Shown piece after piece: positions 34,552-43,594 of a stretch of DNA of 64,000 bases. How positions within the stretch are numbered: the first letter of the stretch is position 1; each line of letters starts with the position of its first letter. This DNA comes from SZUA-38 sp965212525 (GTDB lineage: Bacteria > Pseudomonadota > Gammaproteobacteria > Xanthomonadales > SZUA-38): positions 1 through 64,000 of the forward strand of contig CBDBVC010000005.1 of NCBI GenBank assembly GCA_965212525.1, read 5' to 3'. Under the pieces are notes generated by a model. The model was not told the DNA's origin, did no database searches, and saw nothing but the letters and a program-made list of their open reading frames with translations. Position numbers and translations under genes: made by a program.

Positions 34552-34659
34552 CAAACTCAGCAAGAGGGACCTCCGCTCCGGCGCTCGTTTTTGTATTGGT
34601 CGCTACGCTTATACAAAAACAATCGCCTCCACTGCGGCCCCTTCTGCAGGGCGTTATAC
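34546..34659 (+). repeat. attC site 2
   Basis: R'' is ACTTAAC (34546-34552) and R' is GTTATAC (34653-34659), 114 bp. Perfect 10 bp inner arms GTTTTTGTAT (34587-34596) and ATACAAAAAC (34611-34620) enclose the variable loop. The edge cctccgctccggcg opposes cgcctccactgcgg, as in Vibrio-type repeats. Confidence 0.85.
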
Positions 34660-34671
34660 GTGGACGATTGA

Positions 34672-35043
34672 ATGAGTGGCTTTCACTTAGTCGCAGACCT
34701 CGAGGCGAATCATCGCCGGTTCGTGGAGCGGGTTCGAGAACATGGCGAAGTCTGGGGTATTCGGGGAAAAGAAGGCATCCTCGTATTCCCCTCCAACCAT
34801 GTAGAAGATACTTGGGTTTATCCTTTTTGGTCAGATCATGCGTACGCTAAGAGACATTGCGCTGGAGCCGATAGAGATCCATTCGTCATCGAGTTCGATA
34901 GCTTCATTGACGCATGGCTCCAAGGGCTCCACAACGACGGCCATCTTGTCGGCACCAACTGGAATGCCGACATGGCTGGCCTAGAACTTGAGCCGTATGA
35001 ACTCGCCATCGAATTGTGCCCGGAGGCAATCGGTGGCGTATAA
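34672..35043 (+). CDS. Cassette-encoded DUF2750-like protein
   Basis: The protein has 123 residues. The central block V-Y-P-F-W-S-D-H-A-Y-A-K near residues 49-60, then F-D-S-F-I-D-A-W-L-Q-G-L near 75-86 and N-D-G-H-L-V-G-T-N-W, matches my memory of DUF2750 proteins, which are frequent integron cargo and of unknown function. The stop codon at 35041-35043 overlaps the R'' box of attC 3. The start lies 12 bp after the cassette boundary. No membrane segment is seen. Confidence 0.75.
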   Translation: MSGFHLVADLEANHRRFVERVREHGEVWGIRGKEGILVFPSNHVEDTWVYPFWSDHAYAKRHCAGADRDPFVIEFDSFIDAWLQGLHNDGHLVGTNWNADMAGLELEPYELAIELCPEAIGGV

Positions 35044-35136
35044 CAAATCGCTCAACCTGACGCCTTTTTCGCTGCTCGCGAAAAAAGTGCATTCCGCGGC
35101 ACAGCCGCTCCATCGCAGGTTAGCTCAGCGTTATGT
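35038..35136 (+). repeat. attC site 3
   Basis: R'' is GTATAAC (35038-35044) and R' is GTTATGT (35130-35136), 99 bp. The inner stem TTTTTCGC (35065-35072) and GCGAAAAA (35078-35085) is perfect with a short loop. Confidence 0.8.
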
Positions 35137-35146
35137 GTAATCGTTT

Positions 35147-35503
35147 ATGCCAAACGTAGAAATATATATTGAGGATGTAGAAGAAGTTTCTCTTATGGAA
35201 TGGATTTCTAGCGTGCTGGAAGAGGTCGCTGAAGTTCAGAGAGAGGACGATATGGTCATCCTGTCTGGAGTCTATGAGAAATCTGTGATTCCGGTTATTG
35301 TTCAGAAAAATGTCGAAGATCTTAATTTAACCGGGGTTTGGTTCAATTCAGAGGTCACGCCCTGGGCGTCGGATATGGACTGCGCTAGAGAAGCGCATAG
35401 GGCGCTGAGAAAAACAGTCCAATGCGATCCAGGAGATGATTATCCTCACCCTGATCAATTTATGGAAATCTCCGAGAACGGCGAAAGACTTCTTACTATT
35501 TAA
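35147..35503 (+). CDS. Cassette-encoded protein of unknown function (118 aa)
   Basis: The protein is strongly acidic and begins M-P-N-V-E-I-Y-I-E-D-V. It is predicted cytosolic, without signal or membrane segment. It starts 10 bp after the cassette boundary, and its TAA lies inside ATTTAAC (35498-35504), which fits an R'' box. No family is recognised. AT-rich codon use matches the other cassette genes. Confidence 0.65.
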   Translation: MPNVEIYIEDVEEVSLMEWISSVLEEVAEVQREDDMVILSGVYEKSVIPVIVQKNVEDLNLTGVWFNSEVTPWASDMDCAREAHRALRKTVQCDPGDDYPHPDQFMEISENGERLLTI

Positions 35504-35620
35504 CCGAATAAAACAACTAACCAGGCTATCTACCGCCCTCCATTTCCGTAGCTTGCCTTTTGTGCTTGTTAGCAGAAAGATCCAATTTACGATATTTATC
35601 CTGTCATAATGGCGTTAAGT
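35498..35620 (+). repeat. Decayed attC-like end of the array
   Basis: ATTTAAC (35498-35504) fits R'' and GTTAAGT (35614-35620) fits R', but this R'' is not the exact complement of the cassette's own start (GTTATGT), and no long inner palindrome is visible. The array ends here, 8 bp before the stop codon of the next, minus-strand gene. Confidence 0.45.
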
Positions 35621-35628
35621 TTCCATAC

Positions 35629-37062
35629 TCACACCAGCACCGGATCATCCAGTGTGCGCATGACTTCGTGTTGCCTGGCCTGTTGCCAGCGGCCGGCGGT
35701 GAAGTCGGGTACTTTCATGCGCTGACTGCCGTGAGCTACCGAGAGTTCGGACAAGGGTGTGACGGCACTCCAGATGACGCCATCGTAGACGTTGTGATCC
35801 AGCGCGACGCCCAGGTTCAGGCAGGTGACAAGCCGGTACATCATGACAAAATCCATACCGCCGTGGCCCTGTCTGTAGTTTTCGCTGATCCGCTTCAGGG
35901 TGTTGATCATCGGATGCCGGTAGCGATCCCTGTACTCACGGTACTGTTCCTCTGTCAACCAGCGGTGACCGGAGAAATGCAATTCGTTCTTGTCATCAAT
36001 GTACAGGCGACTGGGGTAGCCCTGATGCACGGCATCGGTGCCAACCAGCTTGTTGAGCCGGGAATAGGGGCTGCCGGTATGGACATCGAACTGCATCATG
36101 ACGGTTTTGCCCTGATGGGTTCGGATCAGTGTGGTGTTCATGTCGCCGCATCGGATACTGGTATGCGGTGACTGCACCTTGCGAGCGGTTTCGCTGAGGG
36201 CACGTTCCCTTGAACTCATGGAGGTCAGGTGTGAGAAGTTGTCACCGCGACCAATGCCAAGGTACTGACTGATCGGGCCGAGTCCGTGTGTGGTGTAGAA
36301 ATTGCCGTCACGGCTCTTGTGATGTTCTATGCGCCACTGGTTTTCGTAATAGGTCTCGCTGAGCAGGTGCTTTCTGAGGTCATGTATGTAGGCGCCTTCG
36401 GCATGCGTCAGGTCACCAAACACGCCGTTTTCCACCATGTTCAGCACCCACAGTTCTTCATCGTTGTAGCAGCAGTTCTCGATCATGATGCAATGCTTTC
36501 GGGTCTGTTCGGCCGTTTCGATCAATGCCCAGCAGTCGTCGATGGTATAGGCAATCGGCACCTCACAGGCCACATGCTTTCCGTGGTTCATGGCCTCAAG
36601 ACACATGGGTGTGTGCAGCGCCCACGGGGTTGCGATGAGTATCAGATCCAGATCGTCACGTTTGACCAGGTTCTTCCAGTCGTGCTCGTCCTTGCAGTAG
36701 GTGCTTGGTTTATTCCCCTTGCTGACTGGCATTTGCTCGATCAGCGCGTCTGCCTTGTGCTGCCTGAGGTCAGACACGGCGACCAGCTCAGCGCGATCGT
36801 GTTCAATCAGCCAGGTAAGCATCTGTGAGAGTGTATTGCCGCGGTTGCCTGCACCGATCAGGCCGATGCGGACCGTTTCGATGGCATCGGCCGTCAGCCC
36901 GGTGGCACTGCCGTTGACGTTTCGAGCCACGCTGTCGAGAGCCTGTTCGGTCACCTCGGTATCGGCTGCAGAAAACGCGCGCATGGGGGAGGAGATCAGG
37001 GCTGAGGCGCCAACCAGGGATTGCAGAAACTGTTTTCTGTTCACGGTCATTGTCCATCGCAT
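35629..37062 (-). CDS. Gfo/Idh/MocA-type protein, probable GH109 glycosidase
   Basis: The protein has 477 residues (start 37062, or 37050 at the next Met). The N-terminus is a signal-like segment, R-K-Q-F-L-Q-S-L-V-G-A-S-A-L, but without a true twin arginine. The Rossmann motif G-L-I-G-A-G-N-R-G lies near residue 68. The blocks C-E-V-P-I-A-Y-T-I-D-D-C-W near 165 and T-H-G-L-G-P-I-S-Q-Y-L near 259 are typical of GH109 enzymes. These remove alpha-linked N-acetylgalactosamine by an NAD-dependent redox mechanism. Substrate here is inferred. Its 3' end abuts the integron array. Confidence 0.8.
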   Translation of the reverse strand: MRWTMTVNRKQFLQSLVGASALISSPMRAFSAADTEVTEQALDSVARNVNGSATGLTADAIETVRIGLIGAGNRGNTLSQMLTWLIEHDRAELVAVSDLRQHKADALIEQMPVSKGNKPSTYCKDEHDWKNLVKRDDLDLILIATPWALHTPMCLEAMNHGKHVACEVPIAYTIDDCWALIETAEQTRKHCIMIENCCYNDEELWVLNMVENGVFGDLTHAEGAYIHDLRKHLLSETYYENQWRIEHHKSRDGNFYTTHGLGPISQYLGIGRGDNFSHLTSMSSRERALSETARKVQSPHTSIRCGDMNTTLIRTHQGKTVMMQFDVHTGSPYSRLNKLVGTDAVHQGYPSRLYIDDKNELHFSGHRWLTEEQYREYRDRYRHPMINTLKRISENYRQGHGGMDFVMMYRLVTCLNLGVALDHNVYDGVIWSAVTPLSELSVAHGSQRMKVPDFTAGRWQQARQHEVMRTLDDPVLV

Positions 37063-37208
37063 CGAAAGATTCCGGGATCTTAGACCCCGCTCATGGCCTG
37101 GGTCAATTCAGGGCATATGACGCTATGGCGGCTTTCTGCTAGACTCGTGCCGCGTTGGGGAAGCCGGCGAGTCGAAAACATCCAAACACTTTGAGGGGAG
37201 TGGCTATC

Positions 37209-38795
37209 GTGAAAATTCTCTATACAGCGTTGTGCTGTCTGTTCATTACGGCCGTCAAGGCACAGACTGGCGGGGTGACATGGCCAACACCACCGGATGC
37301 CTGTACCTATGAATCGCATCCGGGTGAACTGATCTGGACTGGTGGTACTCATAACGGTAACCACGATATTGTTCGCCATCCGTCAACCAGCCCGCGACGA
37401 CCTGCTGGAATAGTTTTTGTCATCAATGCCAACGGATATACCAGCCTGGACTATCATGCGCTTGCCATTCATTACGCGCGTCAGGGGTTTCTGGTCAAGT
37501 TGCACCAGCGTGATTCGGCCGAACTGGAGGTTGATGATGCCATCATTGATCTGCTGACACTGTTCAACGAGTTTCAGATTCATTCCAGCACGCCTGTGGC
37601 TCTGGTGGGCCACAGCAAGGGTGGTGGCACGGTGATCGAGATGGCCCGCCAGTTCGAGACCTGGTTGCCTGGCATCAATCTGGCCGCGGTGATCAGCATT
37701 GCTCCCAATGTGGGCGTCGGTGATGAGGTCACCGGTTTCTCGGGCTCACTGGATACGGCTTATCTGGCCATGTACGGCAGTCAGGACGAGGATATGCAGG
37801 GCATGTCCGGCTTGCCCAGAGAAGGGTTTGCCGGTTATGACCGTGTCGGGTCCGAGCAGAGTACGGCCTGCAATGAGCCAGGCTGTCTGATCTTCAATCC
37901 TCCTCCGGCAATCACCAGATCCATGGTGTATGTCTACGGTGCGGATCATGGCGGATTTGTTGGTCATGAAGGTAAAACAACCTGGAGTACAGCGACGGGT
38001 AACCTGAATCTCAACGATTACCTCAGCGTGGATGATCAGTTGTGCATCGGCAAGGCTTACACCACTGGATTCTTGCGCTGGCATCTTCTGGGTGATGATG
38101 ACTACAGCGTCATGTTCCAGAACGACTGGCGACCACCATCGATCGAAGCCATCCAGACGGCCGAGCCGGATTACAATTGCCACTTCAATGGCCAGTGCGG
38201 CGCGGCCGGTCGCGACCTGCGGCTGTTCACGCAATACAGCGCCGCCCGGCGCAAGGTGCTGACCAACTTCGAATCGTTCGTGGGCCTGCAGCCCATGTCG
38301 GGTGTGAGCGCCGCACGTGTCGATGCCCATGCCAGTAACCTGAAATCACGTCACGAGAGCCGCGTACTGAGGGCACAGTGGAACTATTCGAACCAGTGGA
38401 AGCGACTGCGGATCACGTTGCCGGGTTCTCAGCCACAGGGAATCGATTCGTTTGATGCCCTGAGCCTGCGCATGGGCCGCTTCAAGCAGGGCAGTGCCTT
38501 TATTGACTGGACACGATCGACCTCACCCTGGATCGGACTGGCAGATGATCAGGGCGGCGTGGCTTATGCACGCCTTGGCACCTATGCCGACATACCGGTG
38601 CCGGATGCCCGGGGCAATGATGATCTGGGTACTGACAGCGATCCCGGTCACCTGCACATGCGCACGATCATCATCCCGCTTGATCATCTTTCCAGTGTTA
38701 ATCTGGAGCGTGTCAGGCACGTTGACCTGTGGTTCCGCTACCGCACCTGGGGCGATGTCATCGTCGACAACATTGAGGCGATTCGCTACGACTGA
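37209..38795 (+). CDS. Secreted alpha/beta hydrolase with C-terminal domain
   Basis: The protein has 528 residues from GTG 37209 with GAGGGGAG upstream. Residues 1-20 are a Sec signal (V-K-A-Q). The nucleophile elbow G-H-S-K-G-G lies near residue 137, preceded by core strands (P-A-G-I-V-F-V-I-N-A-N-G-Y). A His in G-A-D-H-G-G-F near 245 is the likely catalytic histidine. Residues 380-528 form a beta-rich domain unlike the hydrolase. Cysteines in the mature part suggest an extracytoplasmic location. Substrate is unknown; esterase or lipase activity is likely. Confidence 0.7.
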   Translation: MKILYTALCCLFITAVKAQTGGVTWPTPPDACTYESHPGELIWTGGTHNGNHDIVRHPSTSPRRPAGIVFVINANGYTSLDYHALAIHYARQGFLVKLHQRDSAELEVDDAIIDLLTLFNEFQIHSSTPVALVGHSKGGGTVIEMARQFETWLPGINLAAVISIAPNVGVGDEVTGFSGSLDTAYLAMYGSQDEDMQGMSGLPREGFAGYDRVGSEQSTACNEPGCLIFNPPPAITRSMVYVYGADHGGFVGHEGKTTWSTATGNLNLNDYLSVDDQLCIGKAYTTGFLRWHLLGDDDYSVMFQNDWRPPSIEAIQTAEPDYNCHFNGQCGAAGRDLRLFTQYSAARRKVLTNFESFVGLQPMSGVSAARVDAHASNLKSRHESRVLRAQWNYSNQWKRLRITLPGSQPQGIDSFDALSLRMGRFKQGSAFIDWTRSTSPWIGLADDQGGVAYARLGTYADIPVPDARGNDDLGTDSDPGHLHMRTIIIPLDHLSSVNLERVRHVDLWFRYRTWGDVIVDNIEAIRYD

Positions 38796-38808
38796 ATGAG
38801 GCTTGTTG

Positions 38809-39258
38809 ATGAATACCAGAGATAATCGGATCGAACCGACCATCGGTGCGGTCGATGGTGTTGTGCCGGAAATCCAGGCCCCGCGCCTGCCACCTCGGAA
38901 CAACAGCCTGATGATCACGTCGCTTGTGATACACGCCGTAGCAGGGCTGGTCTGGTTTGCCACACTGGTGGCGGTAATGATTCCCAACCTGACCAGTGTG
39001 TCGATTGATGCCGAATTTCACTGGATGTCGCTGCTGTTTTTCGGCCTGTCGCTACTCAACCTGGTCGTGCCATTGCTGGCCTTGCGTTTTCAGCGCCAGC
39101 TTCGCTCGGCGTACGCACTGTCACTGTTCAGCGCAATTTTCCTGCTCATCTTTCTGCGTAATACACCACTGGGAATCGCGTTGATACTGACGCTACTGAT
39201 CGCGGCCGGCGTGCAACGTGTCGTCTTGCGGCGTGTCAGTTTCTTCAGTGGAAAGTAG
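38809..39258 (+). CDS. Small integral membrane protein
   Basis: The protein has 149 residues from ATG 38809 (two in-frame TTG codons precede it; GAGG lies upstream). A polar N-terminus of about 33 residues is followed by four hydrophobic segments at about 34-55, 66-84, 95-112 and 116-135. It starts 13 bp after the hydrolase stop, so the two are probably co-transcribed. No family is recognised. Confidence 0.6.
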   Translation: MNTRDNRIEPTIGAVDGVVPEIQAPRLPPRNNSLMITSLVIHAVAGLVWFATLVAVMIPNLTSVSIDAEFHWMSLLFFGLSLLNLVVPLLALRFQRQLRSAYALSLFSAIFLLIFLRNTPLGIALILTLLIAAGVQRVVLRRVSFFSGK

Positions 39259-39442
39259 TCAGCCTGAGTTGTTCATGCACTCTTGATCAACATTGGAAGA
39301 TTCCAGAAGTTACTGATTTTCATGTACTTTTCACACAGGTTGCCCTTCGTGCTCAATGCGGCTGAATCGCTTGCCACAGGCTGAAACATTGCAGAGAATC
39401 GATGCGGGGGGAAGATAAAGACCGAACCGTGTGGAGATGATG

Positions 39443-40120
39443 ATGACTGCCTTTCGCCTCAAGCTGACTGTTTTGCTCCTTTGACTGATACTGTCGAATA
39501 CGATGGCCCAGGAGACAGATTATTCACCCGCCCGGTTTGCAGCTGGCGTGGAATCGTTCGCTGAAAGCATTCCATTCCCGAGCGCGCAGCGGGACTTTCC
39601 CGCAATCCTTTTCTGTTCCGTACTGGTCGAGAGCGCCGGATCGGCAGGTGAGCGGCATTGCATTGGCAATACAGCCGGGAGTGAGTCGCTGGCCAGAAGT
39701 GTGGAAGATTTGCTCTCGCAGCAGGCCTACACGCCGGCAGTGATCGGTGGCAGCCGCCAGGACGCACGCATGGCCTTCAGTGTCTATTTCATCAGTGATG
39801 ATGCCGGTGATGATGTGCTGGTGATACCAAATCTGGGGCTCAATCGTGATCAGCATGGCATGAACTACAGTGCACCGCAGGGGCACGACTTTCCGACGAC
39901 CATCGACAGCGGCTGTTCGAAAGATTTCACCACGGTGATTGAACTGACCGTCAGTCGCAAGGGGGAGGCGATGAGGGTTGCCGCCAGGCCCACACCCACG
40001 CGTGACCGTTGCCTCAGAAAACTGCTGTCCTATGTCAGAAACACCCAGTACATCCCGGCGATGAGCAATGGCAAGCCAGTGGATGCACGACATTACGAGG
40101 TGTTTTCAGCAGCCAACTGA
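39443..40120 (+). pseudogene. Exported protein interrupted by TGA in its signal peptide; paralogue of 1908-2609
   Basis: Reading from ATG 39443 (GGAG six bases upstream) gives M-T-A-F-R-L-K-L-T-V-L-L-L, then TGA at 39482-39484, then L-I-L-S-N-T-M-A-Q-E in the same frame. The two sides together make a normal Sec signal. The downstream frame (from ATG 39503, 205 residues) aligns throughout with the protein at 1908-2609. Either the gene is a recent pseudogene, the TGA is read through, or a leaderless cytosolic form is made from 39503. Confidence 0.65.
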
Positions 40121-40181
40121 GCGAACCTGCTGCGGTGACCGGGATCACGCCGTCAGATTGTGACGGCTCAGTTGCTGTACT

Positions 40182-40550
40182 CTATTCCAGCGTCACAGTG
40201 CGGTCGTAGGCGATGGCCTTTTTCTCGTAGATCAGGTTCATCTCGCGCTCATAGCTGGCCTTGATGGTGAATCCATCACCATCCCGATAGACGTTGAAGA
40301 TACTCATCATGTCGTCCATGTTGTTGATATTGAGCTTGGCGGCCAGTCGCGTTTCAATGTCCTGCTTACTGCGAAGCGCTGTCTGGGCATGATCCTGTTC
40401 GATGTTGTCGAGAATGGTGTCAATCCTGCCCGACTCCATCTTGATTGGAATGTACTGGAAACCCAGGTATACGCCGATTCCGATGATTGCCAGTACAATG
40501 ATGACGACAATGGGCGATGCACCGCGTTGCTTGCTGAGATTTGATGGCAT
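40182..40550 (-). CDS. DUF4845-like membrane-anchored protein
   Basis: The protein has 122 residues from ATG 40550 with AAGGGG upstream; the frame is open another 74 codons, but that sequence does not look coding. One membrane segment (residues 13-33, V-V-I-I-V-L-A-I-I-G-I-G) follows a short cytosolic start. The rest is a small soluble domain. Length and layout match DUF4845 proteins, which often lie beside lepB-rnc; that context is absent here. Function unknown. Confidence 0.65.
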   Translation of the reverse strand: MPSNLSKQRGASPIVVIIVLAIIGIGVYLGFQYIPIKMESGRIDTILDNIEQDHAQTALRSKQDIETRLAAKLNINNMDDMMSIFNVYRDGDGFTIKASYEREMNLIYEKKAIAYDRTVTLE

Positions 40551-40799
40551 GTCTTGAACCCCTTTATCTGCCTGATTCTGAATCACACTGATTCTCCATT
40601 GATTAATCAGTGAAAGTTCCTCCGCAGGCATGATGCCACGATCGGCTGTTCTGGTGAAATGGTTGTGGCATTCAAAGCCGTAATTGGCCCTGATTGAGCT
40701 TCGGGAAAGTGCTCTTGTGTTTACAGCGATCGGGTATCTGTTCTGAACTGTGCACAGTTTATTCATTTTCACTTAACGTCCTCGTTACGATTTCTGGTT

Positions 40800-40998
40800 T
40801 AGTCTGACTGCAATGGAGGATTGGACCGGAACTGGTTCCCGTGAATCAGTTATGCCGGATCTCGATTCATCAGATGACAAGACTCGCCCGGATGTGACCC
40901 CATCCGGTGATTGGCACAACGTACAGGGATTGGTTACCTGTCCGTGCACACAGGTAACCCGGGGCCTGCAGGTGAGTGCATCAGCAGGCCCTGTTTTT
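40800..40998 (+). ncRNA. Candidate independent small transcript with two hairpins
   Basis: No plus-strand gene precedes this stretch, yet it ends in a terminator. An upstream hairpin, GGTTACCTG (40932-40940) with CAGGTAACC (40951-40959), stands directly before the terminator stem. A 74-codon frame at 40813-41037 overlaps but runs through the terminator and has no ribosome site. A small regulatory RNA is the simplest reading. No clear promoter was found. Confidence 0.35.
40962..40998 (+). terminator. Rho-independent terminator
   Basis: GGGCCTGC (40962-40969) pairs with GCAGGCCC (40984-40991), followed by TG and six T. It points in the plus direction, with only the candidate small transcript upstream. 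Confidence 0.75.
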
Positions 40999-41110
40999 TC
41001 TCACCCGCCACTGCATCTCATTGAAGTCAAAAATTGACAAATGTCCGGCAATGTTCTGTGGCATCAGTACACTGGGTCATGAGGAGGGTGGAGAAGTGTG
41101 GTGACGTGCC

Positions 41111-42709
41111 GTGCACGATAATCATGGACAATCTGATCAGTTTCGAAAGAATGCCCTGGCAACAGCTGTGCTGCTGGCTCTGGGTGCTCCTCATGCGCTT
41201 GCCGATACCATCGTGGTGGACGCCGTCGGTGGTTGTACACTGAGCAATGCCATCACCGCAGCCAACAATGACACGCCTTTCAACAGCTGCACCACCGGTG
41301 GTGGTGATGATGTCATTGTGCTGCCATCAGACACCACACTCGAACTTGACTATACCCTGCCGCAGATCACCACCAACATCACCATCACGGGTAACAACAC
41401 AACGGTGACACCGGCTGCGGCTGCGGGAGACATTCGCATATTGAATGCGATGGGCAGTGTGCTGTCGCTGAGCGGTATCACGTTTACCGGCGGCAGTACC
41501 GGCGGGGGCAATGGCGGGGCGGGCGTTACGGTCTATGGTGGGGCCCAGCTCTACATGGATAATTGCACAGTCAGTGGCAATACTGGCGGTGCGATCAACA
41601 TACTCGACAGCCCCTATTCCCGAATCACCTCCACTATCGTTTCTGATAACCCGGGAAATATTTCCAATGTGTATGGCGGTGGTATCAATATCGTCAGCAG
41701 CATGGTTTATATTGGCGATTCAACCATCAGCAATAACAGTACCGGTTCATTCTTCTCGGGCGGTGGCGGTGTGTACATGGGGCATCGTGGCCTGAACAGT
41801 TATGCCCGTCTTGACCTGTTGAACTCGACTGTCTCGGGCAATTCGTCGGCACAACGTGGCGGTGGACTGTCGCATAACCCCAATTCCAGCTCGACTGCTC
41901 TCATCCTGATTCAGGATTCAACCATCTCGGGCAATACCAGTATTGACGAGGGTGGCGGGCTTTCCATGAATGGTGCCAACCTGATCATCAGGCGATCTAC
42001 ATTCAGCCAGAACACGGCCAGCTCGGATGGTGGTGCGGTGTCCAATGCACAATATCTACCCGGTGTATTCAATGATCTGACCATCGAGAACAGCACGTTT
42101 TCAGGCAATGACAGTGGTACTGGCGGTAATGGGTATGGTGGTGGCCTCTCACTCAATGGTGCATCGGCCACGCTGGTCAATGCCACGATCACACGCAACA
42201 ACAGCTACAGCAGTGGCGGTGGCATCAATGTGACCAGTGGTTATGTCACCATTCGACAATCACTGATCAGCAACAACAATCTGGTTGCTGCGCCCTCGCC
42301 GGATGACGGTTCTGTTGCTGTTCGTGGCAATCAATACGGCCCTGAACTCAATGTACAGGGCGGCACGGTGACGCTGGATGCCTTCAATCTGTTTGGTACA
42401 TTCGGCGTCTCCAGTGTCAACGGGGTTGCTCTGGGGCTGACGGATCTGATCCTGCAGGGTGATCCGGACACGGTGTTCGAATTTGATCTGGCCGACAATG
42501 GCGGCGCTACTCTGACGCACAATCTGGTCGCCGGAGGCCAGGCGATCGATATCATCAATCAGGCGCTGGTTGGCTGCATCACCGAAGACCAACGGGGGCG
42601 ACCAAGGCCGTTCGACGGGGATGACAGTGGCAGTAGTGAATGCGATATCGGTGCCGTGGAATTTGCACCGCCGCTGATCTTCAGCGACGGTTTTGAGTCT
42701 GGTCCCTGA
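41111..42709 (+). CDS. Secreted parallel beta-helix surface protein
   Basis: The protein has 532 residues with a GTG start (an in-frame TGA lies just upstream, so this is the first possible start). A signal peptide ends A-L-A near residue 31. The mature protein begins with G-C-T-L-S-N-A-I-T-A-A-N and carries many turns with N-S-T-x-S-G-N or G-G-G-L/I, typical of Pmp/right-handed beta-helix adhesins. The end shows D-Q-R-G-R-P-R-P then C-D-I-G-A-V-E, a recurrent cap, and the tail L-I-F-S-D-G-F-E-S-G-P. Probably exposed on the cell surface. Confidence 0.75.
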   Translation: MHDNHGQSDQFRKNALATAVLLALGAPHALADTIVVDAVGGCTLSNAITAANNDTPFNSCTTGGGDDVIVLPSDTTLELDYTLPQITTNITITGNNTTVTPAAAAGDIRILNAMGSVLSLSGITFTGGSTGGGNGGAGVTVYGGAQLYMDNCTVSGNTGGAINILDSPYSRITSTIVSDNPGNISNVYGGGINIVSSMVYIGDSTISNNSTGSFFSGGGGVYMGHRGLNSYARLDLLNSTVSGNSSAQRGGGLSHNPNSSSTALILIQDSTISGNTSIDEGGGLSMNGANLIIRRSTFSQNTASSDGGAVSNAQYLPGVFNDLTIENSTFSGNDSGTGGNGYGGGLSLNGASATLVNATITRNNSYSSGGGINVTSGYVTIRQSLISNNNLVAAPSPDDGSVAVRGNQYGPELNVQGGTVTLDAFNLFGTFGVSSVNGVALGLTDLILQGDPDTVFEFDLADNGGATLTHNLVAGGQAIDIINQALVGCITEDQRGRPRPFDGDDSGSSECDIGAVEFAPPLIFSDGFESGP

Positions 42710-42796
42710 CACTCAGCCTGTTGTCTGCACTCACCAATGAATCTTTAATATCGTCCTGATGTGGTGGCACCACAATGAATTGCCCCTGTACTGCCA

Positions 42797-43594
42797 TCAC
42801 TCTGCAGATGCGAAGCGGTTCGGGAAATCCTCAAACAGCACATTGCGTTCGTAGTAGCGTTTATCGACGTACGGAATGAAGTTCTTCCAGATCAGTTCAC
42901 CGCTTGAAGCGTTGATGAGAAAAGCATAGGCGCTGGGTCGTCCAGACAGGCTTACCGATGTAATGTAGCTGCCACCGGTTGCCGCGCCAGATACGGCAGC
43001 GGTCATCAGCGCTACGCCGAAAGACTTGGTGAAAGACACGGATGGCTCATTCAGGCGCAGCAGCAGAATCAGGGCATCACCCGGAATCGTCAGTTCGTCG
43101 AGAAGATTACTGAAATCCGCTTGTGCCAGTTGGTCAATCGTTTCCTCGTCGACGGCTGTTGATCCGGCCACCCGGATCAGTTCATCCGACAGGTTGACTA
43201 TCGATCCCACCTCATCCTCGGTGAATCCGCTGGCCTGAACCTTGAATGGGGGCGTTATGGGATTTTCCTGCTTGTCGCCGTCCACATAGTAATCGAACTC
43301 GATTTCGTTGCTGAGACCGAGACCACTGCTGACCAGTCCCTGTTCGGACATTTGATAACCATGGGCTCTGAGCAGTTCACTGATCAGTCTTCCATATTTG
43401 TCGATGTTCTGGTCATTGTCATCCTGTTTGTAATCCCAGCGCTTGCCGACATCATCAACCACAGCAAGATAGTCATAGATAACAACCACATCCGATGGCA
43501 GGGGGGTCTGGCCCAGATCCGCTTTTGTGTAGTTGTATTTGGGGGCGCAGGCGCACAGTAGCGTGGCCGCGAGCAGCAGGGGAATGATTTTCAT
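42797..43594 (-). CDS. Lipoprotein of unknown function
   Basis: The protein has 265 residues. The signal ends in the lipobox L-L-C-A-C, cysteine near residue 16, so it should be lipid-anchored. The mature part is acidic. A central hydrophobic Gly/Ala-rich patch (A-L-M-T-A-A-V-S-G-A-A-T-G-G) near residue 200 could be membrane-associated. No family is recognised. It converges with the beta-helix gene. Confidence 0.65.
   Translation of the reverse strand: MKIIPLLLAATLLCACAPKYNYTKADLGQTPLPSDVVVIYDYLAVVDDVGKRWDYKQDDNDQNIDKYGRLISELLRAHGYQMSEQGLVSSGLGLSNEIEFDYYVDGDKQENPITPPFKVQASGFTEDEVGSIVNLSDELIRVAGSTAVDEETIDQLAQADFSNLLDELTIPGDALILLLRLNEPSVSFTKSFGVALMTAAVSGAATGGSYITSVSLSGRPSAYAFLINASSGELIWKNFIPYVDKRYYERNVLFEDFPNRFASAE

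Larger units (their letters stand above)
33764..35620 (+). mobile_element. Integron gene-cassette array without integrase in the window
   Basis: Four cassettes follow one another, each closing with an attC-like site. Cassette starts and matching R'' boxes are: GTTATAA 33764 with TTATAAC 34055; GTTAAGT 34176 with ACTTAAC 34546; GTTATAC 34653 with GTATAAC 35038. Each pair is an exact reverse complement, as expected for the two ends of one circular cassette. The fourth starts at GTTATGT 35130 and ends at a decayed site. No tyrosine integrase gene is found within the window. Cassette genes are AT-rich and all lie on the plus strand. Confidence 0.85.

Noticed and set aside
34596..34850. Plus-strand frame of 84 codons across attC 2
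   Set aside because: It crosses the attC site and overlaps the DUF2750-like gene in another frame, with Arg/Ser-rich content.
35560..36828. Plus-strand frames of 203 and 180 codons
   Set aside because: They are antisense to the GH109-type gene and lack ribosome sites or recognisable motifs.
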